Source of the DNA: Aquilaria yunnanensis
Taxonomy: Eukaryota; Streptophyta; Magnoliopsida; Malvales; Thymelaeaceae
NCBI GenBank assembly: GCA_039654915.1
Contig: CM077597.1
Span: 41,576,001-41,640,000, forward strand
Length of the DNA: 64,000 nucleotides
Direction: 5' to 3'
The notes beneath the pieces are model-generated. The model was not told the origin of the DNA and made no database searches. It saw nothing but the letters and a program-made list of their open reading frames with translations. This document shows positions 1 to 11,060 of this stretch, piece by piece. Within the stretch, counting starts at the first letter, position 1. Every line of letters starts with the position of its first letter. The translations under genes and the position numbers were made by a program.

Positions 1-1560
1 AAACCAAGGTTCTAAAAAGAATGTAATTCTCTTCCTCGTCACTTAGATTAAATCGAGGCTTTAAATGAGAAAGGTTTTTCTACCTCGTCACATTTAAAAG
101 AAAGCTAAACCAAGGTTCCAAAGAGAAGGTAATGCTCTTCATTGTAATTTGAGTTAAACTGGGGTTTTAAAAGAGAAAGGTTTCTCTACTTGTCATATTT
201 AAAGAAAAGCAAGCTAAACCGAGGTTCTAAAGAGAATGCAATTCTCTTCCTCATAATTCAAGTCAAACTAAGGTTTTTAATGAGAAAGGTTTCCCTACCT
301 TGTCACATTTAAAGGAAAGCCAAACCGAGGTTCTAAAGATAGGGCAATTTTCTTCCTTGTAACTTAAGTCAAACTGAGGTTTTAAATGAGAAATGTTTCT
401 CTACCTCATCACATTGAATGGAAAGTTAAACCAAGGTTTCAAAAAGAAGATAATTCTCTTCTTCGTAACTTGGGTCAAACCAAGGTTTTAAGTAAGAAAA
501 GTTTCTCTACCTCATCACATTTAAAGAAAAGCTAAACCAAGGTTCCAAAGAAAAGGTAATTCTCTTCCTCGTAACTCAGATTAAACTAAGGTTTTAAATG
601 AGAAAGGTTTATCTACCTCGTCAGATTTAAAGAAAAGCTAAACCAAGGTTTTAAAGAAAAGGTAATTCTCTTCCTCGTAACTCAAATTAAACCGAGGTTT
701 TAAATGAGAAAGTTTCTCTACCTCATTATATTTAAAGGAAATCTAAGCTCAGGTTCCAAAGATAAGGTAATTCTCTTCCTCGTAATTTACGTCAAACAAA
801 GGTTTTAAATGAGAAAGCTTTCTCTACTTCATCACATTTAAAGAAAGCTAAATTGAGGTTCCAAAGAAAAGGTAATTCTCTTCCTCATAATTTGAGTCAA
901 ACCGAGGTTTCTAATGAGAAAGGTTTCTCTACCTTGTCACATTTAAAGGAAAGCTAAACCAAGGTTCAAATGGAAGGTAATTCTTTTCCTCGTAATATGA
1001 GTCAAACCAAGGTTTTAAATGAGAAAGGTTTCTCTATCTCATCACATTTAAAGAAAAGCTAAACTGAGCTTTCAAAGATAAGGTAATTCTCTTTCTCATA
1101 ATTTAAGTCAAACTAAGGTTTTAAATGAGAAAGGTTCTCTACCTCATCACATTTAAAGGAAAGCTAAACCAAGATTTCAAAGAGAAGGTAACTCTCTTCC
1201 TCATAATTTAAGTCATATCAAGATTTTTAATTAAAAAGGTTTCTTTATCTTGTCACATTTAAAGAAAGGCTGAACCAAGGTTCCAAAGAGAATGCAATTC
1301 TCTTCCTCATAATTTGGTTCAAATTGAGGTTTTAAAATGAGAAAGATTTCTCTACCTCACCTAAAGGAAAGCTAATTTAAGGTTCCAAAGAGAATATAAT
1401 TCTCTTCCTCATAACTTAAGTCAAACTGAGGTTTTAAATGAGAAAGGTTTCTCCACCTCATCACATTTAAAGCTAGGATAATCCAAGTTTTCAAAATAAA
1501 ATTAATTCTTTTTCTCATAATATGGGATAAATCAAAGGTATTAAAGAGTCAGGGTGCTCT
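1..1560. repeat. Tandem array of ~106-bp units, each holding two small hairpins
   Basis: About 14 head-to-tail copies of a unit of roughly 106 bp fill this stretch and run off the left edge. Each unit is two related half-units of about 50 bp. One half carries AGAGAA..TTCTCT, the other GAGAAA..TTTCTC, and each is bracketed by an outer GAGG..CCTC-like pair, so every half-unit can fold into a two-part hairpin. There is no open reading frame. Because the same design resumes at 5374 and runs into a polypurine tract and LTR, I infer this is the 3' non-coding internal region of a Tat/Ogre-like retrotransposon. Variable tandem repeats are known from that part of Ogre elements. Confidence 0.85.
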
Positions 1561-1800
1561 ACCTTAAGGGAATTTGGAGGTGGTAAAGAGTTAGGGTACT
1601 CTGCCTCAAAAGAATTTAAAGGTGGTAAAGAAACATGGCTCTCCACCTCAAAGGTCATCAAAGTTGGTAAAGAGTTAGTGTACTCTACCTTAAGAGATTT
1701 AGAGGTGGTAAAGAGCCGGGGTACTCTATCTCAAGGGAATTTGGAAGTAGTAAAGAGTCAGGGTGCTCTACCTCAAAGGAAATTAAAGGTGGTAAAGAGA
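1561..1800. repeat. Short tandem repeats (~42-53 bp), continuation of the hairpin array
   Basis: Five to six shorter units with the pattern GGTGGTAAAGAGT..ACTCTACCTC follow the 106-bp array. The inner arms AGAGT/ACTCT and the outer arms AGGT/ACCT are complementary, so the hairpin design continues with a different arm sequence. The array stops abruptly at 1800, where an unrelated retroelement begins. Confidence 0.75.
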
Positions 1801-1804
1801 TCAT

Positions 1805-2038
1805 ATGAACATGGATGGCACAACCAAGGATGACAAGGACCAATTAAAGATAACTAGTGGACCAATGACATGGAAGAAGGCTAAGGAGCTCACTAGTGCA
1901 CTTCAAACCTTTATCTCATGCTTCTTCACGGGCAATGGACTTAGAAATTCACAAGGAGCTACTAGAACTATCAAGAAATCATATGAGGATGATTTCCAAG
2001 CTTGGTGCATAATTCTAGAGTGCCTAGACAATTCCTAA
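1805..2038 (+). pseudogene. Ty3 polyprotein C-terminal tail remnant (GPMT motif)
   Basis: A 77-residue open frame contains GPMTWKKAKELTSAL. This matches the GPMTR-(S/A)-(R/K)-AK motif that ends many plant Ty3 polyproteins downstream of integrase. A second, frame-broken copy lies at about 4484-4660 with the same order of residues. No protease, reverse transcriptase or integrase accompanies either copy, so this is a fragment and not a functional gene. The motif match is from memory of the family. Confidence 0.5.
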
Positions 2039-2074
2039 GACAAGGAACCCCAAGGGCACCCTTCAAGTGCACCC

Positions 2075-3491
2075 TGTTGGGTTTCGGGAGCCAAACAGCG
2101 CAACGAAATTTAACCGAAACCCTCCAGGATCCAAGTGAAACGGGGTAAACCAGGTGTTCGAAAAATTTCATACCTAATTTTCGGTTGAGATCTCTCACTC
2201 AACTGTAGAGTCGAATCAAAAAACCTGAACAGTTGACGTGTTCAGGCTCTCTATGGTATCCACACGAGCCTCTCGGGATCACCACGCTTCCACCACGTCC
2301 CGGCAGATGCGTTTCTCTTGCGCTCGCAGTGCTAGCTTGCGTCCTCCAAGGAATTGCAAGAGAAGAGTGCGGCTGTCCTTTTGGGAGGCTAGGGCAAGGA
2401 GGCCTATGAATTTCTCACTTAAAAGTTGTATTTATAGTGAGACTCAACTTCCAGGCCTAATGGGTTTCAAAGCCCTAATCCAATTAGGATTTAATTTCGG
2501 GCTTAATAATGGCTCAACTCCTTGGCCCATTATTAATACGAAATTAAAGTGAAACCATAACCCAAATAATTAGCCCATGCACTCTAATGATCCAAATAGC
2601 TCTATGTGTGCGACCCAATAGGCTCTTGCCATGTTGGCAATGATCATAAATCACATTTATGATCATAAGCAATGAGCGGTGTCTAGCAACACATCATTGC
2701 TACCCAAGTGACAAGATTGTCGGTGAATCGACTAAACCTTTATGATCATCACCGATATATGCCATTCTCCCTTTGTCCAAGATATCAAGACTAAGCACGA
2801 GACATGGAATGTGTCACTCTCGTATAGCCCAATCTTTGGTTTCTTGATTACCGAGTAGACCAACTTAAACTGACGACATTGATATCATATATCAACTCAT
2901 CGGAGCATGGCCATGCATTTTCTAAGTCTCACTCTATCAAGGGGCCCAAAGATATCACTCCCGTTACATAGGAGGGACAAATCCCATCTTGATCATACAA
3001 ATCCCTCCGCATGATATGTGACATACCCAATGACCTCCTTCAAGTTCACTCAGTTACGAGCAACAAAGGAAAGTATCAAAGTATGTGACTCACATGTAGG
3101 GAACCTTGCTGATCTTAGGTCGAAGGACTACATATACCATGATCACTATGAGAATCACTTATGACACTCATATAACGATCCATGAAGTGTTCTCATGGTG
3201 GGTCGGTCCAGTACACAAGTTCTCCAACTTGTACCCATATGTAGACTACATATCTCATATTAGTCTCCACATATGCTAGTCATTATGTATTATTGCAACC
3301 CGCTCCACAATAATACTAGACTAGGGACGTTTAAGAATATCATTATTCTAGGGTTACAGTTATGCTTATTACGTTACGCAGAAACAAAACAACAAACATA
3401 ATTGCTGGATTAATGCCTCAATAAAATATCATGACTCAATGTGCAAAAATACAATCATCTCATGATTGGCTTTTTGGGCACAATACTAACA
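2075..3491 (-). mobile_element. Solo LTR, copy 1 of a 1.4-kb family
   Basis: A 1417-bp block starts TGTTGGG and ends ACTAACA. The 5 bp CACCC lies on both sides (2070-2074 and 3492-3496), while the uninterrupted related block near 4670 reads GTGCACCCTTGGAG without the insert, so target site and duplication are both visible. No internal region or second LTR is attached, hence solo LTR. A TATA-like TATAAATAC appears on the minus strand near 2430-2440, so the LTR reads on the minus strand. Related copies lie at 29120 and 36999. Small open frames inside it are not considered genes. Confidence 0.92.
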
Positions 3492-4210
3492 CACCCTTGG
3501 AGACTCCTTGAAGAATTTCAAGGCCATTTTTCTTCTACAAGCTAGATCTTTGAGCTCTAACATTTCAAGACCTCTTTCCAACATTTAATAGGAAGTATCA
3601 ATTCAATGTAACTCAAATATTCAAGCTTGGAATTGAAGATACAAGCAAAAACCCTAAAGAGCCTATAAGTGAACCCCGAGAAGACCATTTTGGGGTTTTT
3701 AGGGCCAAACTTGTATTTGCACTTTATTTTCTTTATTTTCCTGATTATTTACATTATTTAGCACATTATTTAGGCTATGGAATTGATTGAGGTCATAGGA
3801 TACGTGGCATATGATGCACACCTTAAACATGTGTTAAAAGTGTGTAGGAATCCTAGTTTGACTAGGTTTTCTTAAGTCTTTTGTACCTAGGTTTCCTATG
3901 TGACTTGGGCTGTGAATTTTGCTGAGACTTTTACCCTAGTTTTGGCCTATAAATAAGCACATATTCTGGTTGTAAAACACATCCTTTATATGAAATAATA
4001 TTGCTACTTTGAAGAGAAAATCTCTTTTGTTCTTTGAGGAAAACCTTGGTGCACAAGTTGCTTATGTTCTTGGTTTTCTTATACTTCTTATTTATAATCA
4101 CAAGTTGATTAGGGTTGGGGGTTTAAATCTACTCTCTTTGATTCTTGTGGAGCTTAAAAAATATCTTGGGCACATTTCTTGGTCATTATACCAAAGGGGT
4201 TTGCATCAGT

Positions 4211-4222
4211 TGGTATCAGAGC
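4211..4222 (+). other. Primer binding site, initiator Met tRNA type
   Basis: TGGTATCAGAGC directly follows LTR-like block A, after a 2-bp spacer. This is the standard plant retroelement primer site complementary to the 3' end of initiator methionine tRNA. It fixes the LTR end at about 4208 and the plus orientation of the host element. Confidence 0.85.
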
Positions 4223-5373
4223 CACAAGTTCCATCTGAAGGACCTATCTTTGTGTTATTGTTTCTCTTCATTTTTCTTTCAATTTTTCCAGCAATTTCAT
4301 GATTTAATTCTCTGTTTTAATCCTTTTTCTTCTTGTTTCAAGTCTGTGTTCTTTTTTTTCCAGCCTTATTTCCAATCAAAACAACAAAAAGAAGCCAACT
4401 AGTGTTACCTTGTGTTTTCTATTTTAATTCATTTGTTCTCTTTTGATTTTTATCTTCTCTTTTCGTGTCCAGCCCTATTAGAAGGCTAAGGAGCTCACTA
4501 GTGCACTTTAAGCCTTTATCTCAAGCTTCTTCATGGGCAATGGACTTAGAAATTCACAAGGAGCTACTAGAACTATCAAGAAATCATATGAGGATGATGG
4601 CCAAGCTTGGTGCTCAATTCTAGAGTGCCTAGACAACTCCCAAGACAAGCAACCGCAAGGGCACCCCTCAAGTGCACCCTTGGAGCCTCTTTAAAGTGTT
4701 TCGAGGCCATTTTTCTTCTACAAGCTAGATCTTTGAGCTCTAACATTTCACGACCTCTTTCCAAAATTTAACAGGAAGTATCAAGTCAATGTAACTCAAA
4801 TATTCAACAAAAATCCTAAACAACCTATAAGTGCACCTGAGAAGACCATTTTGGGGTTTTTAGGGCCAAACTTGTATTTGCACTTTATTTTCTTTGTTTT
4901 CCTAATTATTTACATTATTTAGGATGTTGTTTAGGCTATGGAATTGATTAAGGCTTCATACGATACGTGGCATACGCTGCACACCTTAAACATTTGTTAA
5001 AAGGGTGTAGGAATCCTAGTTTGACTAGGTTTTCTTAAGTCTTTTGTACCTAGGTTTCCTATTTGACTTGGGCTACAAATTTTGCTGAGTCTTCTACCCT
5101 AGTTTTGGCCTATAAATAGGCACATATTTTAGTTGTAAAACACAGCCTTCATACAAAATAATATTTCTACTTTGAAGAGAAAATCTCTTTTGTTCTTTTA
5201 GGACTACCTTGGTGCACAAGCTGCTTGTGTTCTTGGTTTTCTTATACTTCTTGTCTCTAAGCACAAGTTGGTTAGGGGTGGGGGTTTAAATCCAGTCTCT
5301 TTGATGTCTTGTGGAACTTGGAAAACATCTTGGGCGCATTTTTTTGGTCATTATACCAAAGGAGTTCACATTA

Positions 5374-6002
5374 AGAGAGGGTTCTCTACCTCTTAAATCA
5401 TGGTAAGGAAGAGTTATTGGCCAAAGGTAAAAGGAATGAGAGAAAAGTTTCTCTGTTCCATGGAAAGTTTTCTATAGAGAAAAGGGTGAAGAAGGTTCTC
5501 TAACCCTTTAAGAAAAGAGGAAAGAGCTTTCCTCTTAGGTTTGAAAACAATAAGAAGGTGTTTATTGCAAAAGTCCAGAAACGTTTCTAGGCCCGGTAAA
5601 CATGGAGGAAAGAGTTTTTCTCCTTAGATTCTTAAACAATAGGAAGGTTCTTATCATATAAGTAATAAGGAAGGTTCCTTAGCCTTACAAAGAAAAAAGA
5701 GGTTTTTCTTCTTAGGTCTTTTTGACAATATGAAAGTTCATATTGCAAAAAGGTTAAGAGAGTTCCTTAACATGGTAAGAAGGGAGGAAAGAGTTTTTCT
5801 CCTTAGATTCTTAGACGATAGGAAGGTTTCTATCGTAGAGGTAAGAAAGCAGGTTCATTAGCCTTGAAGAGGATAAGGAATGGGTTTTTCTCCTCAGGAT
5901 TTTCGGCAGTGAGAAGGTTCTCATTGTCCAATGAAAGGTCAGACAAAATTTGGTAACAGCTTTACATGCATCATGTTCCATGAGACATGCAAAGGGGGCA
6001 GC
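5374..6002. repeat. Diverged hairpin array, 3' non-coding end of a Tat/Ogre-like element
   Basis: At least 12 short inverted repeats follow each other every 25-60 bp. Examples are 5481-5509 (AAAGGGT/ACCCTTT outer, AGAA/TTCT inner), 5515-5536 (AAGAGGAAAG/CTTTCCTCTT), 5548-5567 (CAATAA/TTTATTG), 5666-5681 (TAAGGAA/TTCCTTA), 5726-5745 (CAATATGAA/TTCATATTG), 5753-5771 (GTTAAG/CTTAAC), 5815-5836 (ACGATAG/CTATCGT) and 5910-5923 (TGAGAA/TTCTCA). Many share a GAAGGTTC-like centre while the outer arms differ. The stretch has no coding capacity and ends at a polypurine tract and LTR. Confidence 0.8.
5991..5998 (+). other. Polypurine tract before the 3' LTR
   Basis: AAAGGGGG lies 4 bp upstream of the LTR start at 6003. 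A purine run at this place primes plus-strand synthesis in LTR retrotransposons, which shows that 6003-7855 is a 3' LTR in plus orientation and that the hairpin array is internal sequence of that element. Confidence 0.75.
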
Positions 6003-7855
6003 TGTTGACAACCAATTTTGTCTGGGTGCAACTTTTTTATCTTACCTCTTGGTTAGGAGAAGTTAGTTTAGTAGCATTTTGTTTTGTAGGGGCAATTTGG
6101 TCTTTTTCTTGTTATGCATTCTTAGGAATTTAGAATGTTCATCCAGGGTTTGAATAGGAGTTCATTTACTTTAGGTACTAATTTGAAGTCCTAAGAGTTT
6201 TGTAAGGTCAATTTCGGCAAAAAGAAAAGTTTGGGTGGAAACTGAGGATTTTTTTAAGATTCTAGGCAAAAGTGGAAAGTTTGGGGCAAATCTGCAAAAT
6301 TGAAAAAATTGAGGCAAATATGTCAAAATTTAAAAGTTTGGGAAAAATCTGGCAAACTCATAAAATTCTAGGAAAATCTAGTCATTTTTCAAAGCTTTAG
6401 GCTAACTTGACAAATCAAGCAAAAGTTGGGCCAAATTGCAATTTCATATAAAAATGGGGACCAAATCAATATCCTAAGAGAGCTTTTGGACTAAAACTTA
6501 TATTTTGGCAAAATTATATCCTAACCTCTTCAAATTGAATTTGGATGAGTTTAAACTTCAAAAAAACCTAGTTAATCTTGCCTAGCCTCTTCTAGTATAA
6601 ATATGGGTCACCACTTGAAGGAAAAAGGGGAAGAAATTCACCAACCCTAAGTCCTAGCAAAAAAAGGAAAAACTACAGCCTAAACTCCTACTTTTCGCTT
6701 CTCACCTCCCCAAAACCTAAAGTTTCCCAGTCACCGCCGCCACCCCTAGAATTCTCCAACCACCTCCAACCGCCGCTCCAGCCGTAGCAATCAGCCCCAA
6801 CCAGCCTCCATCACTCCGTCCGACCCTGCGCCACCATCCCTAGCCCCTTTCCCACCGTCGTTCACTCTCCGACCACCAAACACCGTCGCTCCCACCATAC
6901 GCCCCACCTTGAGGTCGCCAACCACCCAAGGAAGGAATCCCAAGCCACCGATTGCCTAATATCTGCCACAGTTGAAAAGAATCGGTACAAACCCGTCCAT
7001 CAACCCATGACCCGACCCGTTTTTATCCAGATCCAACCATTAACATCTCTTTTTGGTAAAAACTCCTGATTAGTCCTTTTACTTTTTGTTTCATCCGTCT
7101 TACTCACTAACTTTCTTCTTTTTTTCAGATTAGTCACTAATAGCAAGCTTTTATTGTTTGTTTTTCTTTGTTTCTTTGTTTATTTGTTTATTTGGTCACA
7201 CATTAAATTTAACCATTAAATTCATATAGAAATAAAACCTAGAATGTTTATTTATTTCATTTTATTTATTTATTTATTTTATCTCTCCACTTATCTTTAT
7301 TTTCTTTTAATTTTAGGATAGTGTGATTTCCTTTATTTAGATCCTATAATGCATCTAAAGGTTAATAAAACACAAAAATTTATTTGTTAAGTGATCGTAA
7401 AATACTTGATAAATCTTTTAGATCTGTTCTTAGTAGATTTGATAAAATTCTAAGACAGATTATCTGTTCAAATCTGATTAATCTGATAAGATTCACGGTT
7501 TAAATAAGATGCTCCATTCAAATTCTTGGTAGATTTAATAAAATCCTGAAATTTCAATGACATATAGGATTCCATACTAGTTAGTCTAGTAAAATTCACA
7601 GTTTGGAATTAAATTGAAAATTAAGCAAAATTAAATAAAATTCATTAAAATTATTTTTTCATCAACGATTAAGCAAAGAAACAAAATTTAGGAAAAGATA
7701 AAACTGAAGCCCATAGTACCAATTTCTGAGTACTTTAATAAGGTTATTTTAGCATAACCAACTCATGATCTCAAAATCTTTTATAGACCATAACAGGTAT
7801 CCAATTGATCTAGGCAAAACCGATTGGTAGTGACTCATAAAAACACGTTGCTACA
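6003..7855 (+). mobile_element. 3' LTR of a Tat/Ogre-like Ty3 retrotransposon (~1.85 kb)
   Basis: The block starts TGTTGACA and ends GTTGCTACA. It aligns along its whole length with the LTR at 42302-44114. A TATAAATAT motif lies near 6596-6604, and is followed by a C-rich, proline-codon-like stretch (about 6660-7000) that the other LTR also has. Long U5-like sequence follows. No 5-bp target duplication was found, because the element's left half lies outside the window. Assignment to the Tat/Ogre group rests on similarity to the 42-kb element, which carries the matching extra ORF and gag. Confidence 0.8.
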
Positions 7856-7899
7856 AGTACTTATTGTTAGTGTAGGAATTAAAAAGCTCTGCATGCATA

Positions 7900-8424
7900 T
7901 TAAATAATCCTACATAACTCAATGTCACCTACTGCGTGTCCATCATCTTGCCTTTCTGTAGTCAGGTGCACCTTGAGCACTTCAATCTTAGCCTCCAACT
8001 CCTTAATCATGTTCACATAGACATTATTCATACATGACTGATTATACTTAAGCAATTGAATCTCGTACTTTAGTCCATCAATTTTATTGTCCTTTTTAGC
8101 CAATTTCTCAGTCAAAGCAAGATGTCCACTAAAGTTGATGTCGTGCATGGAAAATTTGTAGCAGTGCTACAACCTGTGAATAGCATTCTCTGCCATCATC
8201 TGCATGGGAAACCCCAAGTCCTTAGAAAATGACCCATTAACCCTACTATACTTTTTGTCACCATCTACATCTTTCCTAGTCTTAATCTGAACATAGAATT
8301 TAAACATTGTTTTTTTCAAAGGCATTGTTGTAAGCTAGGGATCTAGTTTAAGGGTGTTGCATGCTTTGTCAAGGGTTTTGACAAAATTGATTGGGATGAC
8401 TTCTAGATTATCCATGCCAGTAAG
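7900..8424 (-). pseudogene. Unrecognised broken coding fragment with a C-terminal coiled coil
   Basis: Read on the minus strand, an M-D-N-L-E-V-I-P start near 8420 continues through two in-frame stops into an 82-residue open frame (8148-7900). The first half has MPLKKTMFKFYV and KDLGFPMQMMAENAIHRL. The second half is rich in K, E, L and I, with heptad-like spacing typical of a coiled coil. I do not recognise the family. Its position 45 bp beyond a retrotransposon LTR, and its stops, suggest a decayed host or transposon-borne gene piece. Confidence 0.35.
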
Positions 8425-8677
8425 GACTAAAAATTTATTAAATAAAAGTGTTAAAAATTTTTGTTTATAAAATGAAAACTAAAAGTTTTATTGCTATAAG
8501 AAAACCTCTTTATGGAAAAAAAATTCATGGATGGGAGTGCTGGAAAAAATAAAACCACACTGCATTTTCCCTAAACGTTGTTCCTGAATTCTTAGGTTTA
8601 CCCGAACATAACTAAACATGTGAAATTCAATGTAGGTCCACATCCTTAAACATGTAATAAGTAATTTGCACTAAATT

Positions 8678-8697
8678 GGGGGGGGGGGGGGGGGGGG
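8678..8697 (+). repeat. Homopolymer run of 20 G
   Basis: Twenty consecutive G residues sit in otherwise AT-rich non-coding DNA. The length is probably polymorphic and also prone to sequencing error. Confidence 0.95.
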
Positions 8698-8829
8698 AAT
8701 TAAAAGCACCCAATGCAATCACATTGAAACAGAAATTAAAAAGTACAGAACTTAAAAAAAAAAAAATTGAACCCGGTTCGTTTACTGAAGCTTATGGAAG
8801 TGGTGGTTCAGGAGAAATGAGTATTTGAG

Positions 8830-9250
8830 GTGCTCGTTACTTGCTATTGTATTCTTTGTATTATAGGAAAAACATATTAGATTAACATAGTACTACACGT
8901 TACGAGAATTTGCATAAGACAAAAAACTTTTGAAGCTGGTTACTCAACTAAAACTGATGCAAATTATTGGCGATGGTTGTTGCTCGCTACTGTATTCTCT
9001 ACATGGTAGAAAAATCTTATTAGATTAACACGCATCTTAGTGTAGAGAAATAATTACTGCTTATAAAAATTAACAGTTCAAAAAAGTTTGGAAGCTAGTT
9101 ACTCTACTCAAACTGATGCAAATTATGGTTCTTTAAGACTGAGTATTAGCGATGGCTGTTGCTTCCTGATGTTTCTCTGCATGGTAGAAAAATCATGTGA
9201 GATTAACATGCATTTTAGTGTAAAAGATAATCACTAGTTATAAAAATGAA
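8830..9250 (+). repeat. Two and a half tandem copies of a ~150-180-bp unit
   Basis: The landmarks GGTAGAAAAATC, AGATTAACA, GTTACTC and AAACTGATGCAAATTA recur in the same order at about 8834-8975, 8976-9160 and 9161-9250. The copies are diverged and there is no shared reading frame. From 9251 to 10500 I see only AT-rich non-coding sequence. Confidence 0.7.
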
Positions 9251-10500
9251 TAGGTGACTGCCTACTACTCGTACCAGTTGCAATGAACATAGCTGCAAAT
9301 GTAAGTTCTGCAATAGGAGGGACAATGACAGAGTTCTTCATTTCGACTGAAGACTTCTCACTAGTTGATTTTTTCCTCTAGACAATTCAATGCAAAGAAT
9401 GATTTGAAGAAATAAACCAGTCGAAAGGAAGAATGTAAAGCAAATATATATTTATAATCATGTTGTACAACTGTAACAAAGTAGTGGAATAGTGGACTAT
9501 TGACTCTGAAGAGGTTAAAAAGGATGTGGGGCAATATGGGTGGGGAAAGTCTTAAGATAAAGATGTTTTAAGTAGTGGAAGTTAGAATTCAAAAATTTGA
9601 AAACTGACAAAAAATAAAAAATAAATAACAAATCTTGGTTAATAGAGTTTCCAAAATTGGTGTAAATTTTAGAAATTTGATAAATGTTTTTAAAGTAGAA
9701 GTAAGAATGCCATCTTTAAATGGTTATGAGATATCACTAGCCTAAAAAGATATGGAAGTGTGCATGTGGTTCTGATAATAAAGTAGGATCATTTGTTTAA
9801 AACAGAAAATAAATTAAACAAAAAGGCAATCAAATAGTTACATGTGTCCTTTTGTACGGGTAGAAAGGGAAATTGCCACATGTCAACCTTTAATGCATTT
9901 GAAAATACACATGTCACATAGATGATTTTTCTTAGGTTTTAAAAGTATGTAAGTGAAATGACAATAGAGCTAATGTACCTGCTTTCATATCTATTTATAG
10001 ATTAGATTTTCAAATATGACTAATATCTTTGGAAATTCACCATTGTTAACCAAATTAGTGAAATTATGTGAGCCATATTAGTCAATTTATATTGTAACTT
10101 AAAATTACATGACAAACAAATGTGTGAATTATACATAAGTGTGTCTATGCCTGTGTCTATGTATATACATACACACAAATACATAAGGTTCACAACATTT
10201 ATTAAAATTATTCATGAGATAAGGAAATGTGTAAATTATATTTGTCAAGTTTGGTATAGTGTTTGTTCACTCATTCTATTACTGAGAATTAGACATCAAG
10301 TAGAAATAACTATAGATTGCGTGATTTAAATGATAAATTTCAATAAAAACATATGTTTGACTTATATTTTCTTTCTATGCTATATGTTTGACTTACATAA
10401 AAAGAAACAAAGCAAAAAAGCGTATATCCTTTTTGAAAAGATAAAAAAACATATAAGTTATAGTTAGAATTTTGTGTTACTAACTTTGATTTTAAAGCTA

Positions 10501-11060
10501 TGTTAGAATATTATTGTAGATGCATTTTCATTGCCTAGGTTAATTAGGTCATTAAGCATATTTAGCAATTTATAGTTGTTTCTATCTTTTAGATAGAGTT
10601 GGTAAAATTAGTTAAACAAGGTCAGCCTAGGCATTTAGGTGTCTAAATAATTAGTTTGGTTAAGTCCATTATTTTAGGTTACAGAGTTATATTATTTGGT
10701 ATGATCCATTTATTTGGTATGGTCCAAATACAAAGATAAATTGTAAATGTAATATCATGGTGATTAAATCTACTTCCTAAAACATTGTTGTTGGCTTGAA
10801 CAGATAAAGAATGAGTTTAAACTTGAGAAAACTTAAATTAGAAAGCTAATCCAATAGAAACAAGAATTCAACAACACCCTGACAAATATTTGCCACAAGA
10901 ATTCATAGCAAGTTTGCCTATATATAAAGAGCTACCATTTACTACTACGTCAATTTGTATTTGATTTCAACTTAACTACTTTTATTCCTCCTATTTTCTA
11001 TGTATTCCTTTTTTAGTAAAGCATATTGTGATATTTGTTGTTTGATTCTACTACAATCTC
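10501..11060 (+). mobile_element. Possible solo LTR of Copia type
   Basis: The stretch starts TGTTAGAATATT, as many Copia LTRs do, and has a CCTATATATAAAG promoter motif near 10917-10929, about 420 bp in. The 3' end (near CTACTACA at about 11054) and a target duplication could not be confirmed. This is a weak call; ordinary intergenic sequence is the alternative. Confidence 0.3.

Larger units (their letters stand above)
1801..5373 (+). mobile_element. Decayed Ty3-type LTR retrotransposon fragment with duplicated LTR-like blocks
   Basis: Two long direct repeats are present: block A (about 1879-2074 plus 3497-4208, split by a solo LTR) and block B (about 4484-5373). Both contain a short C-terminal coding remnant followed by LTR-like sequence with TATAAATA promoter motifs. 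Block A is followed by an initiator-Met primer binding site at 4211, so its LTR end is near 4208; block B ends at about 5373 against the flanking hairpin array. Almost all internal coding sequence is missing. The layout fits either one element with a large internal deletion or a tandem LTR-internal-LTR remnant. AGAGA lies on both sides (1796-1800, 5374-5378), but this motif is common in the array, so the duplication is tentative. Confidence 0.65.

Noticed and set aside
1..1560. Regular spaced repeats as a possible CRISPR array
   Set aside because: The organism is a plant, there are no unique spacers between identical repeats, and the units are continuous and diverged.
2238..2552. 104-codon open frame
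   Set aside because: It lies inside solo LTR copy 1, antisense to the LTR's own promoter. The other two copies do not keep a comparable frame.
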